Positions 47,422 through 56,773 of a DNA stretch of 64,000 nt are shown here, one piece after another. Numbering within the stretch: position 1 is the first letter of the stretch; each line of letters opens with the position of its first letter. Source of the DNA: Aquimarina sp. U1-2 (GTDB taxonomy: Bacteria; Bacteroidota; Bacteroidia; Flavobacteriales; Flavobacteriaceae). Below the pieces are notes generated by a model, which did not search any database, had not been told where the DNA came from, and saw only the letters and a list, made by a program, of their open reading frames with translations. The translations under genes were made by a program, and so were the position numbers. Location of the stretch: positions 124,001-188,000 of the forward strand of contig NZ_JAGKIK010000006.1 of the NCBI RefSeq assembly GCF_017897595.1. Direction: 5' to 3'.

Positions 47422-47714
47422 ACATATTCTTTCATAAGCCCTATAAGCGTATTAGCATCTTGTTCGCCACTCTGTCTCCACACCATTTCTCCTTCTTTGT
47501 AAATCATTAATGTAGGCAAGCCCTTTATACGCAATGCAGTAGCCAGTTCTTCATTTTTATCTACATCAATCTTTATGACTTTCCCTTTGTCCCCTAGTGC
47601 TGCGGCTACATCTTTCAAAACCGGATGCATTGCAATGGACGGTTCATTCCATTCTGTATAAAAATCTAGCAAAACCGGAATACCAGTACTAATTATATCT
47701 CCAAACTTTGACAT
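47418..47714 (-). CDS. Thioredoxin-fold protein lacking the CxxC site
   Basis: 98 residues. The thioredoxin fold is clear: PVLLDFYTEWNEPS, then KVIKIDVDKNEELATALRIKGLPTLMIYKEGE with the cis-Pro loop. The active-site WCGPC is replaced by WNEPS (residues 22-26), so both redox cysteines are absent and the protein has no cysteine at all. It cannot act as a dithiol oxidoreductase; a binding, chaperone or scaffold role is more likely. It ends inside the last bases of the convergent deacetylase gene. Confidence 0.88.
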   Translation of the reverse strand: MSKFGDIISTGIPVLLDFYTEWNEPSIAMHPVLKDVAAALGDKGKVIKIDVDKNEELATALRIKGLPTLMIYKEGEMVWRQSGEQDANTLIGLMKEYV

Positions 47715-47792
47715 TTCAACAACTTTTATAGTGCAGCTACTTTTACAGTTAATTCGCCGCTTATCTATTGTAAATATAATACTTTCTATAAA

Positions 47793-49031
47793 TTATGCCG
47801 GTTTCGAACCTTTTCGTAATTCGATTACCGTAATCTCTGGCCAAATCCCAACTCTACCTGGAAAGGCATGAAATCCAAATCCGCGGTTCACATTAAGATA
47901 ACGACCCATTTCATGATACATACCTGCCCATTGTTTGTACACATATTGTACCGGGCTCCACTTTAAAAACCCTGGAATTTCTATTCCGAATTGAAAGCCA
48001 TGGGTATGACCGCTTAAAGTGAGATGAAAGTGATGATCATGATGTTTTACCTCATACTCCCAATGTGATGGATCATGACTAAGCAAAATTTTAAAATCTG
48101 CTTGGTCCACCTGTTGAGTAGCCTTGGTTAAATCTCCTGCTTTTTTAAAATTATGTCCCCAATTTTCAACCCCTATTATGGCTATCCTTTCTCCTTCCTT
48201 CTCGACAAAAACACTTTCATTAAGTAACAGATTAAAATCTATTTTATTATGAACATCTTTTATCGCTTGAAAATTCGCTTCTTTGGCCTCTTGACTTTCC
48301 CAGGTCACGTACTCTCCGTAGTCATGATTTCCCAAAACAGAATACTTGCCAAACACCGGAGTTTGTATTCTTTTAAATGTATCGATCCAATCATCCATTT
48401 CTTGGGCTACGGTATTTACAATATCACCAGTAAATATGATAAGATCGGTTTGTTGTTCATTAATTAAATCTATGGCGTATTCAATTTTTGCTGCATCATC
48501 AAAACTTCCAGAATGTATGTCTGAAATTTGAGTTAAACGAAATCCATCAAAGCCACTTGGTAAATCTTCATAGTAGAGCACATGGGTAATCACTTTAAAA
48601 TTATACTTCCCTTTAAAAATACCATATAATAGCCCAGCAAAAGGAATAGCCGCTACCCCCAATGCTATTTGGCTTACAAACTTTCTTCGGTCTGGTAAAT
48701 ATTGAGTAGCCGTTCGCTCATAAATCGTATCGGTAAGATACGTATACCCAGCAATGCATATTCGAATAATATCTTCACCAAACATAAAAAGAACTACTAT
48801 TAATTTAGGCACTATAGATAATAGCATCAGACCACTTGCTCGTAATGTGTATTTTGTTGGGCCTACACTGCGATCATAATTGGCAAAAATGTAAAGTACA
48901 TAACTCAAAACCAAAATTGAAAGTACGATGTATCCAAGATGTATAATTTGATTTTTGGATAAGGTTTTTATAGCCTGAAATGCATAGAATTCAAGTAATA
49001 AGTATAAAATAATAGGAATTAACCAACGCAT
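47793..49031 (-). CDS. Membrane-bound metallophosphoesterase
   Basis: 412 residues with four or five hydrophobic segments in the first 150 residues, then a calcineurin-like phosphoesterase domain. Metal-binding motifs appear in order: SDIHSG, FTGDIVN, VLGNHDYG, LLSHDP, and SGHTHGFQFG. This is the YkuE/YaeI-like class, whose members include lipid A-related and other phosphodiesterases; the substrate cannot be inferred. It is a single gene between convergent and divergent neighbours. Confidence 0.9.
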   Translation of the reverse strand: MRWLIPIILYLLLEFYAFQAIKTLSKNQIIHLGYIVLSILVLSYVLYIFANYDRSVGPTKYTLRASGLMLLSIVPKLIVVLFMFGEDIIRICIAGYTYLTDTIYERTATQYLPDRRKFVSQIALGVAAIPFAGLLYGIFKGKYNFKVITHVLYYEDLPSGFDGFRLTQISDIHSGSFDDAAKIEYAIDLINEQQTDLIIFTGDIVNTVAQEMDDWIDTFKRIQTPVFGKYSVLGNHDYGEYVTWESQEAKEANFQAIKDVHNKIDFNLLLNESVFVEKEGERIAIIGVENWGHNFKKAGDLTKATQQVDQADFKILLSHDPSHWEYEVKHHDHHFHLTLSGHTHGFQFGIEIPGFLKWSPVQYVYKQWAGMYHEMGRYLNVNRGFGFHAFPGRVGIWPEITVIELRKGSKPA

Positions 49032-49428
49032 AATTGATTCTTACTTGTTAACATCGCAAAACTATCTCTCCTGTTTGATTTGTCGCTATTTTTAAGTAAA
49101 AATTAACGGTAATAAATACCAAAACACAAAAAGAGTTAAAAGGATGCCTTTTTAAAGATAGAAATCTTGTGAATTTCTTTTAGAACTAAAATTTTTATTT
49201 GTACCTTCGAGCAATAATTCCTAGGGATTTTCAGTTTTTATAAAAAAGAAGTAATATTCATAAATTTATACTACAATATTTATAGCAGTTGATACATTGT
49301 TATCAATTTTATTTTGGGGCGAAATGCCGTCAGATCTGACGGCATTTCTTTTTTTACGAATTCTAAAGTTTCCCAATTAATTGATCAATCTTATTTTTAT
49401 ATTGCATTGCTAAAATTTTTCTCGTATC
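49032..49428. other. Intergenic region with a possible small RNA ahead of polA
   Basis: 397 bases. Minus-strand TAGTTTTG (49057-49064) is a -7 candidate for the metallophosphoesterase gene. On the plus strand TACCTTCG near 49202 is a near-consensus -7 element, and a perfect terminator lies at 49321-49357, so a 140-150 nt transcript ending before polA is possible. No reading frame was supported. Confidence 0.4.
49321..49357 (+). terminator. Orphan perfect terminator upstream of polA
   Basis: GAAATGCCGTCAGA (49321-49334) and TCTGACGGCATTTC (49335-49348) form an uninterrupted 28-nt palindrome, followed by a T-run. It points rightward, yet the only gene upstream is on the other strand, and polA starts 72 bases later. 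Confidence 0.8.
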
Positions 49429-52251
49429 ATGTCACAAAAACGTCTTTTTCTATTAGATGCCTATGCCCTAATTTTTCGTGGATATTATGCACTTATTAAA
49501 AATCCTAGAATTAATTCAAAAGGTCAAGATACCTCTGCTATTATGGGCTTTGTCAACTCTCTATTTGATGTAATAAAAAGAGAAAAACCTGATCATTTGG
49601 CGGTGGCTTTTGACAAAGAAGGCAGCAAAGATCGCGTTGAGCTTTTTCCCGAATACAAAGCCAATCGAGATGAAACACCCGAGGCGATACGTATAGCGAT
49701 ACCTATTATTCAGGATATTTTGAAAGCCATGCATATTCCCATCATAGAAAGAGCAGGTGTTGAAGCCGATGACCTGATAGGCACCATAGCCAAACAAGCC
49801 GAAAAAGAAGGGTTTCAAACTTTTATGGTAACACCTGATAAAGACTATGCGCAATTGGTTTCTGAAAATATTTTCATGTACCGCCCCGCGAGAATGGGCA
49901 ACGGTATCGAAATATGGGGCATTCCTGAAGTACAAAAGAGATTTGAAGTAGAAAAACCAGAACAAGTAATTGATTATCTGGGGATGATGGGGGATGCAGT
50001 TGATAATATCCCCGGATTACCAGGTGTAGGCGATAAAACAGCTAAAAAGTTTATCGCAGCATATGGCTCTATGGAGGGTCTATTAGCTAACATCGACCAG
50101 CTTAAAGGAAAAATGAAAGAAAAAGTAGCAGCGAATGCCGAACTAGGGTTACTATCAAAAAAATTAGCTACGATTATTGTAGATTGTGATGTTGCTTTTG
50201 ATGCTTCAGATTATGAACTTTCTGAGCCTGATGCCCAAAAGGTGCAAGAAATTTTTGAAGAACTTGAATTTAGAAGATTAAAAGATCAGTTTATTAAAAT
50301 TTTTTCTGGGGAAGATACCAATTCGACCCAGGTAACTAGCACTCCGACAGCAAAAAAACAAGCAAAACAAGCCGGTGCAGGACAGTTTTCTCTATTTGGA
50401 GGAGATCAGGAGAATGAAGTCGATTCATACTCTAGCAAAATGTCGATAGATACTACCGAACATTTTTATCAAAGTGTAGCTCCCGGAATGAGCATGAAAC
50501 TGTTTTTACAAAACCTCTTGAAACAAGAATATGTGTGTTTTGATACCGAAACTACAGGTCTAGATCCTTTGGTTGCAGAATTGGTTGGTATTGCTTTTTC
50601 TTGGGAAGCCTCTAAAGGATTCTATATCCCCTTTCCCGAAGATCGCAATGAAGCACAAGAACTTATTGAACAACTTCGCCCTTTCTTTGAAGCCGAAAAT
50701 AGTACTAAAATAGGTCAGAACCTAAAATATGATATCAAGGTTTTATCAAAATACGATATTGAAGTTAAAGGTAAGCTGTTTGATACGATGCTTGCCCATT
50801 ATCTTATTAATCCGGATATGCGTCATAATATGGATGTTCTCGCAGAAACGTATCTCAATTATACTCCTGTTTCAATTACAGAACTTATTGGCAAAAAAGG
50901 AAAAAATCAGCTTTCTTTTAGACAAGTACCTGTTGAGAAACAAACGGAATATGCTGTCGAAGATGCAGATATTACATTTCAGTTAAAAGAACATTTTGAA
51001 CCAGAATTAAAAGAGGCTAAAACCGTTTCGTTGTTTGAAGATATTGAGATCCCTTTGCTTAAGGTGCTGGCAGCTATGGAAATTGAAGGTATTAATTTGG
51101 ATACTGCCTTTTTAACTTCATTATCCAAAGAATTAGATAACGATATTAAAACTCTTGAGCAAAAAATTTATACCGAAGCTGGTGAAAAATTTAATATTGC
51201 TTCGCCAAAACAACTGGGTGTTATTCTTTTTGAAAAATTACAATTAGTAGACAAACCCAAAAAGACCAAAACAGGCCAATATTCTACCGCCGAAGATGTT
51301 TTGTCATACTTGGCAAAAGATCATGAAATTATTCAGAATATTTTAGCGTATCGCGGCCTATCAAAATTAAAAAGTACATATGTTGATGCTTTACCTAATC
51401 AAGTAAACCAAGCTACAGGAAGAGTGCATACAGATTATATGCAAACCGTTGCGGCTACCGGGCGCCTAAGCTCTAATAACCCTAACTTACAAAACATCCC
51501 TATTAGAACCGAGCGCGGAAGACAGGTACGTAAAGCTTTTATTCCGAGAAGTAATGAGTATACCTTGCTTGCTGCCGATTATTCTCAAATAGAATTACGA
51601 ATAATTGCTGCGTTAAGTGAAGAGGAAACCATGATCGAAGCTTTTAAGAATGGGGAAGATATTCATGCCGCTACCGCAGCAAGGGTTTTCAATATTCCTA
51701 TTGAAGAAGTAAGCCGTGAACAACGTAGTAATGCCAAAACCGTAAATTTTGGTATTATTTACGGGGTTTCTGCTTTTGGATTAAGTAACCAAACGAGTCT
51801 TTCTCGAAGCGAAGCCAAAGAATTGATTGATACGTATTACAAAACATATCCTAAACTACGCAGTTATATGAGCGATCAGGTAGACTTTGCCAGAGAAAAT
51901 GGGTATGTTCAAACTGTATTGGGCCGACGTCGATATTTAAAAGACATCAACTCGGCTAATGCAGTTGTACGTGGTGCGGCAGAACGAAATGCGGTAAATG
52001 CTCCTATACAAGGTAGTGCGGCAGATATCATTAAAATAGCAATGATTGCCATTCATCAAAAACTGAAACAGGGCAATTATAAAACCAAAATGCTATTGCA
52101 GGTACATGATGAATTGGTATTCGATGTCTTCAAACCAGAACTTGAAGACATCAAAACATTGATTAAAAACGAAATGGAAAACGCATATAAACTTACAGTA
52201 CCTCTAGATGTTGATCTAGGATTAGGTGATAATTGGTTAGAGGCGCATTAA
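49429..52251 (+). CDS. polA: DNA polymerase I
   Basis: 940 residues with all three domains. The 5'-3' exonuclease is N-terminal (LLDAYALIFRGYYAL, DHLAVAFDKEG, EADDLIGTIA, and GVGDKTAKKFI helix-hairpin-helix). The 3'-5' exonuclease keeps its metal ligands (CFDTETTGLDP), so proofreading is likely active. The polymerase has motif A AADYSQIELRI, motif B RSNAKTVNFGIIYG and motif C LQVHDELVFDV. It fills repair gaps and removes primers. A possible attenuator lies upstream. Confidence 0.98.
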   Translation: MSQKRLFLLDAYALIFRGYYALIKNPRINSKGQDTSAIMGFVNSLFDVIKREKPDHLAVAFDKEGSKDRVELFPEYKANRDETPEAIRIAIPIIQDILKAMHIPIIERAGVEADDLIGTIAKQAEKEGFQTFMVTPDKDYAQLVSENIFMYRPARMGNGIEIWGIPEVQKRFEVEKPEQVIDYLGMMGDAVDNIPGLPGVGDKTAKKFIAAYGSMEGLLANIDQLKGKMKEKVAANAELGLLSKKLATIIVDCDVAFDASDYELSEPDAQKVQEIFEELEFRRLKDQFIKIFSGEDTNSTQVTSTPTAKKQAKQAGAGQFSLFGGDQENEVDSYSSKMSIDTTEHFYQSVAPGMSMKLFLQNLLKQEYVCFDTETTGLDPLVAELVGIAFSWEASKGFYIPFPEDRNEAQELIEQLRPFFEAENSTKIGQNLKYDIKVLSKYDIEVKGKLFDTMLAHYLINPDMRHNMDVLAETYLNYTPVSITELIGKKGKNQLSFRQVPVEKQTEYAVEDADITFQLKEHFEPELKEAKTVSLFEDIEIPLLKVLAAMEIEGINLDTAFLTSLSKELDNDIKTLEQKIYTEAGEKFNIASPKQLGVILFEKLQLVDKPKKTKTGQYSTAEDVLSYLAKDHEIIQNILAYRGLSKLKSTYVDALPNQVNQATGRVHTDYMQTVAATGRLSSNNPNLQNIPIRTERGRQVRKAFIPRSNEYTLLAADYSQIELRIIAALSEEETMIEAFKNGEDIHAATAARVFNIPIEEVSREQRSNAKTVNFGIIYGVSAFGLSNQTSLSRSEAKELIDTYYKTYPKLRSYMSDQVDFARENGYVQTVLGRRRYLKDINSANAVVRGAAERNAVNAPIQGSAADIIKIAMIAIHQKLKQGNYKTKMLLQVHDELVFDVFKPELEDIKTLIKNEMENAYKLTVPLDVDLGLGDNWLEAH

Positions 52252-52346
52252 GTCATAAACGCTATCATTTCTATGTTTACAATAGATGCTATCGTGTTTT
52301 ATTTTGAGTTGCATTCTAAATTCATAGTAATCGGTTAGTCATCAGA

Positions 52347-53204
52347 CTATTTCATGATATCTTTTAATTCTACAGCTTGCCAATCGCGATTATAAGCAAT
52401 TAAATTTTCAAAAACTGCTATGTGGCTCGCTCCCATTACCACCATAATTCGTTCATCGCTAGCATTTGTATATTTTTGCATCATGCTGTATGAATATATA
52501 TTTCGCTTTACCCATTCTGAAGCCAAAAATGCTCCTACATGATTTTGGATATCTCCTGCCAGGGTAGCTTGGCTTATATACCAGCCCAAATCAAATTTTC
52601 TTCGCTCTTTATCATTCAAATAATATAAAATATCTTTAAGAGGTGTTTTGCTAGAAACAAAGGCATTATATTCGTTTTCATATTTTTGAATGTCTTTTTC
52701 AAATTCTGAAATTAAAGCCTCTTGTTTTGCAGCTTTCATTACAGTGATCAAACTATCAAAAGGAAACGAAGTTTTTCTATAATCTATACCGTATACCCGA
52801 TCATGATTTAGTTTTTTGGCTACCTTAAATCCTAACTGTATGATTTCATTTCTCTTTTTCTTACCCCAATCTGAAGTTTTATATAACGTATAAATAGAAT
52901 CTAGTTTGGGTTGATATTTAGTAACTCTTTCAACAAAAATTTTTGTGGGTTTAAACTCAACAATTTTGGCTACTATTTCATCGAGTTCGCGTTGATATTG
53001 ATCAGATAAAATATCTATTTCGTCTGCCTGAGCTACATCAAGATCGGCTTTTTGATAATTATCCCAATGCGACGTACCCACCAATAATACCTGTACTTTT
53101 GAAGGCTTTTTTTCTTCTTTTTGATTATTGTTTTTGGTTTCAGTAGTAGATTGTGCGTTGCATGAAGTAAATAGTATACTTAAGATAAAAAATAACATTC
53201 TCAT
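52347..53204 (-). CDS. DUF5694 (TraB/EreA-like fold) lipoprotein
   Basis: 285 residues. A lipoprotein signal ends in LFTSC (Cys15). The body carries VLLVGTSHWDN (39-48), KIFVERV and VVMGASHIAVFENL, the paired GTxH and GxSH histidine motifs plus an acidic residue typical of the TraB/erythromycin-esterase-like superfamily, of which DUF5694 is a member. The superfamily includes metal-dependent peptidases and esterases; the activity of this subgroup is not known to me. It is a single gene, convergent with polA. Confidence 0.72.
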   Translation of the reverse strand: MRMLFFILSILFTSCNAQSTTETKNNNQKEEKKPSKVQVLLVGTSHWDNYQKADLDVAQADEIDILSDQYQRELDEIVAKIVEFKPTKIFVERVTKYQPKLDSIYTLYKTSDWGKKKRNEIIQLGFKVAKKLNHDRVYGIDYRKTSFPFDSLITVMKAAKQEALISEFEKDIQKYENEYNAFVSSKTPLKDILYYLNDKERRKFDLGWYISQATLAGDIQNHVGAFLASEWVKRNIYSYSMMQKYTNASDERIMVVMGASHIAVFENLIAYNRDWQAVELKDIMK

Positions 53205-53413
53205 AATACGTGTATTAAAACTTAATAATACTCAAATATCTGTAGTAGATATGTGTAAAAATTAACTTTTAGATAGTATAAGACCTTTACTGGATGAATT
53301 TATAAATGCACCTTACCAAGAATTTCGTCATTAGAAAAAGGGTATTGATATGATAAAAAAGGCATTTTATCCTAAAACAAGAAATTAATCGATTAAAAGA
53401 ATACTTTTATACT

Positions 53414-54424
53414 ATGTTTTTAAAAAAAGAATGGAAATATCATTTAGTACTCGCGTTAATTCTTTTATGCTTAGACATTTTGAAGATAGTAAATACTTCA
53501 GATGTAGAGATTAAAAAAAACTTTGAACCCATATTTGTTGGTTTAAGAGTAACATTCATTATGACGAGTACCGTAATATATTTCGTGAATTTCAAATTCG
53601 TATGCCCCAGATTTTTAAAAAAAAACAGCTTATCTCAATTTTTTATTCTGATACCGTTTCTTGTTTTATTGTTCGCAGCAATTCGCTTCGTACTTGAAGA
53701 AATCATTTTTTTCGAAATTACCGGTTTACATAATTACTATGATGAGACTAGAAGGTTCTGGTATTACATTATAGACAACTCTTATTTTGCCTTACCTCCG
53801 ATCCTTTACAGCACAATGGTTTATCTCGTCTTACAACTAATCGAAGATAAAGACCTCAACAAAGCAGAACTAGATTTACTAAAATCGCAAATAAGTCCGC
53901 ATTTTTTGTTTAATACTTTAAATGCATTTTACGTAGAATTGTTAGATGACAAGCCCAAAGTAGCAAAAGATATACTTAGGTTATCAGAACTACTTCGGTA
54001 TGTAACTTATGACTCCAAACAAGATTTTATTTCTTTACAAAGTGAAGTACATTTTCTAAAAGACTATATTCATTTTTTTAACAAACGATTTGAAAAAGAA
54101 CTTTCTATTCAATTTTTGATTACAGGAAACATTCAAAATCAACGCATACCCTCTTTGGTACTCATTCATTTTGTCGAAAACTTATTTAAACATGGTGTTG
54201 TTAATGACAAAAACAATCCTGCTCAAATACTTCTTACAATTACCGATAAACAGCTAACTTTGAAAACTAAAAACAAGATTTTATCTTCAGAAAAATATAT
54301 GGACTCTGGCATAGGTACAGAAAATATAAAAAGAAGATTAAATGCAATGTTTAACACGGGGTATACTATGAACAGTAAAACCGAGAAAAATTACTTTACG
54401 ACATATTTAAAAATACCTATATGA
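53414..54424 (+). CDS. LytS/YehU-type sensor histidine kinase
   Basis: 336 residues with four membrane helices (about 10-25, 42-62, 74-95, 118-142), then a His_kinase domain. The phosphoacceptor is His163 in SQISPHFLFNTLNA. The ATPase region is compact: VLIHFVENLFKHGV (N box) and DSGIGTENIKRRL (G box). No separate sensor domain, so the stimulus is probably sensed in the membrane. Its natural partner is the LytTR regulator 321 bases downstream, though a terminator-like hairpin separates them. Confidence 0.93.
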   Translation: MFLKKEWKYHLVLALILLCLDILKIVNTSDVEIKKNFEPIFVGLRVTFIMTSTVIYFVNFKFVCPRFLKKNSLSQFFILIPFLVLLFAAIRFVLEEIIFFEITGLHNYYDETRRFWYYIIDNSYFALPPILYSTMVYLVLQLIEDKDLNKAELDLLKSQISPHFLFNTLNAFYVELLDDKPKVAKDILRLSELLRYVTYDSKQDFISLQSEVHFLKDYIHFFNKRFEKELSIQFLITGNIQNQRIPSLVLIHFVENLFKHGVVNDKNNPAQILLTITDKQLTLKTKNKILSSEKYMDSGIGTENIKRRLNAMFNTGYTMNSKTEKNYFTTYLKIPI

Positions 54425-54537
54425 AACGAATAGTAATAAAATTGATTGTCCGTTATTATACCTAAAATTCAACTGAGAAGTCATCCTAAATTCATTTCAG
54501 GATCTCATTAAGTTTGTTTTCAGTACTTTGAGATGAG

Positions 54538-54581
54538 AAGCTGAAACAAGCCTGTGCTGAACTCGTTTCAGTGTTCAGCTT
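54538..54581. repeat. REP-like inverted repeat
   Basis: AAGCTGAA (54538-54545) pairs with TTCAGCTT (54574-54581), and CTGAAAC (54541-54547) with GTTTCAG (54565-54571). The 16-mer GCTGAACTCGTTTCAG (54556-54571) recurs exactly at 58110-58125 between rpsI and rpsB. This suggests a small dispersed intergenic element. Confidence 0.6.
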
Positions 54582-54671
54582 GACGCAAACCGTTTAGGTT
54601 AAATTTCGGATATTCATGTAATAAATTTTAAAAATTGCTTTACCAAAGGGAATGTTTAAAATTTTTAATGT

Positions 54672-54706
54672 GAGAGCGTAATGCCTACATACGTTCTCAA
54701 TTTTTT
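54672..54706 (+). terminator. Terminator-like hairpin after the kinase gene
   Basis: GAGAGCGTA (54672-54680) and TACGTTCTC (54690-54698) form a 9-bp stem with one G-U pair, followed by AATTTTTT. It lies 48 bases before the response regulator start, so that regulator may need its own promoter or read-through. Confidence 0.65.
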
Positions 54707-54745
54707 AATTATTTCGTTTTCAAACAACTAAAAAGATTTAAACGT

Positions 54746-55456
54746 ATGAATACATCTATTAAATGTGTAATTGTAGACGACGAACCGCCCGCAATACGTT
54801 TATTAAAAAAATATATTGAAAAAGTAGCATTTCTCGAATTAGTAGCTACAACGACTAATCCATTAGAAGCACTGCAAATTCTTGAACAAAAAGATGTTGA
54901 TTTGGTATTTTTGGATATTCAAATGCCAAATCTTACCGGAATCCAGCTTTCAAAGATTATTAAGAAACATATTAAAATTATCTTTACCACAGCATATCCG
55001 CAATTTGCCTTAGAAAGCTATGATCTTAATGCTACAGATTACTTATTAAAACCTTTTGATTTTGAACGGTTCTACAAAGCATTAAAAAAGATTACTTTAG
55101 ATCAAAAATCTGTCGTGAATCAAAGTATCATTAACGATTTTGTCTTTGTCAAAACCGATGGCAGAAATAATTTGAAGAAGATAAAGATTAGCGAAATCTT
55201 ATATATCGAGGGATTAAAAAATTACATCGCGTTACATCTAAAGAATACTCAAATAATAACTTACAATACGTTAAAAGGTATTAAAAACAGTTTACCAGAT
55301 ACAAATTTTGTGCAGATTCATAAATCATTCATTATTTCAATACGCCATATTGAGAAAACGACTTCGTCTACTATCATGATTAACGGTAAAGAGTTACCTA
55401 TTGGCGATACTTACAAAGTAAAGCTATTTGAATTACTGAACAACCACAAACTATAA
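54746..55456 (+). CDS. LytTR-family response regulator
   Basis: 236 residues. Receiver domain 1-120: acidic pocket CVIVDDEPPA, phosphoacceptor Asp57 in VFLDIQMPN, TTAYPQ, and Lys102 in YLLKPF. C-terminal LytTR DNA-binding domain about 135-236 (FVFVKTDGRNNLKKIKISEILYIEG... FVQIHKSFIISIRHI...LPIGDTYK). It should be phosphorylated by the upstream LytS-type kinase and bind DNA direct repeats. Target genes are not evident here. Confidence 0.94.
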   Translation: MNTSIKCVIVDDEPPAIRLLKKYIEKVAFLELVATTTNPLEALQILEQKDVDLVFLDIQMPNLTGIQLSKIIKKHIKIIFTTAYPQFALESYDLNATDYLLKPFDFERFYKALKKITLDQKSVVNQSIINDFVFVKTDGRNNLKKIKISEILYIEGLKNYIALHLKNTQIITYNTLKGIKNSLPDTNFVQIHKSFIISIRHIEKTTSSTIMINGKELPIGDTYKVKLFELLNNHKL

Positions 55457-55519
55457 TCAGCTCATCTGGGATTCTTAATGAATGTAATTTTGTATGCATG
55501 ATACCCTGATTTTTGGTAG

Positions 55520-56773
55520 CTAGTCCTTTGATGTCGTATCTAAATAAAAATCATAGTAATTCAAAAATGTAGGAATTACCGGTCCGTTAAATGGGTTTGG
55601 ACCATTAAACAATACGCACATAGCAATTTTGTTATCTGGATCAACTACCAGTTGCGTTTTATATTGATTTACATTACCTCCATGATACATAATTCTACGT
55701 CCGCGATACTCCAGGACTCGCCACCCCATGGCATAGTACGAATCACTTACACCGTCCCATAAGTTAACATAGGTGTCATCACTGCTGGTACATATTATCG
55801 GATTAAAAATTTTCTTCAAGCTTAATGAAGATATAATGTCTGGTCGATTACCTAAGAGTATTTTCAAATACTCGCCCATATCTGAAATAGAAGCATTAAT
55901 ACCACCTGCTGCAGCCACATTGTAATAATTTTTGTGCAACCTATCTAATTTATATTTTTTTGAATAATGATTATAAGAATGAGGTAGAGCCACGTTGTTA
56001 TTCGCCTTGATTTCTTCGTAGGTACTTGAAGCATTCAGCATAGTGGCGGGTGTAAAAATTCTTTCCTTTAATAGACTATCAAATGATTTTTCTACCTGAT
56101 TTTCTATAACCTTTTCAATAACCGAAAAAATAGCATTTTGATAACCGTAGCTCACCCCTTCTTTAGAAACGACACCTTTTCTTCTAAATCTTTTTATAAT
56201 TTGATCCAGGGAGAATCCATTTTGGATAAGTCTTGTATATGTATAAGGATATAATCCGGTTGTATGCGATAATAAGTGTTTCACCCGAAGTCGACCCGCC
56301 TGATCTCGATCTTTTAAACTGAAAGAAGGAACAGACGCTTTCACATATTGATTCCACTCTAATTCATGACGATCCACAAGGTTTCCGGCAAGAATGGCAG
56401 TCATACCTTTGGACAAGCTCGCTATCCTAAAAACAGAATGCACATCTACAGAATCCTGCGTACCTATTTTTTTTACGCCAAAACCTTTCTTGTACACAAC
56501 TGTCGAATCCTTTACAATAACAACAGCAGCCCCAGGACATTCTGAAACATTAAAATTAGTCGCAAAAAACTTTTCATAATGTGCTAAAAAAAAGTCCAGC
56601 GAATCTTGTTTAGAAACTTTGGGTGCTTTTTCTTCAATTTCTACGTTTTTAATAGGTGCCGAAGTGTTGCAAGATAGTAGCAAAAGTACACTACAAAATA
56701 TGTAAAAAGTATTCTTCAAATCAAAAAATCTAGGTGATTGCAAAATACATTTAAATTTTAAAGATGTATACAA
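55520..56773 (-). CDS. Serine beta-lactamase-like hydrolase, lipoprotein
   Basis: 417 residues. The lipobox is LLLSC (Cys35); the leader before it is long, so a non-ATG start (TTG codons at Leu11 or Leu19) is possible. It has the class C beta-lactamase/DD-peptidase fold: Ser119-Leu-Ser-Lys122 (nucleophile and base), Tyr211-Gln-Asn213 and His364-Gly-Gly366 in place of KTG. The HGG form points to an esterase or peptidase-like member rather than an antibiotic beta-lactamase. It is convergent with the LytTR regulator gene. Confidence 0.88.
   Translation of the reverse strand: MYTSLKFKCILQSPRFFDLKNTFYIFCSVLLLLSCNTSAPIKNVEIEEKAPKVSKQDSLDFFLAHYEKFFATNFNVSECPGAAVVIVKDSTVVYKKGFGVKKIGTQDSVDVHSVFRIASLSKGMTAILAGNLVDRHELEWNQYVKASVPSFSLKDRDQAGRLRVKHLLSHTTGLYPYTYTRLIQNGFSLDQIIKRFRRKGVVSKEGVSYGYQNAIFSVIEKVIENQVEKSFDSLLKERIFTPATMLNASSTYEEIKANNNVALPHSYNHYSKKYKLDRLHKNYYNVAAAGGINASISDMGEYLKILLGNRPDIISSLSLKKIFNPIICTSSDDTYVNLWDGVSDSYYAMGWRVLEYRGRRIMYHGGNVNQYKTQLVVDPDNKIAMCVLFNGPNPFNGPVIPTFLNYYDFYLDTTSKD

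Larger units (their letters stand above)
54425..54745. other. Intergenic region between the kinase and regulator genes
   Basis: 321 bases holding a compound inverted repeat (54538-54581) and a terminator-like hairpin (54672-54706). No reading frame is convincing. This is long for a two-component operon and may hold elements that uncouple expression of the two genes. Confidence 0.5.

Noticed and set aside
55520..56773. Possible antibiotic-resistance beta-lactamase
   Set aside because: The SxxK and YxN motifs are present, but the third motif is HGG rather than KTG and the setting is chromosomal without regulator or mobile element. Reported as a beta-lactamase-like hydrolase only.
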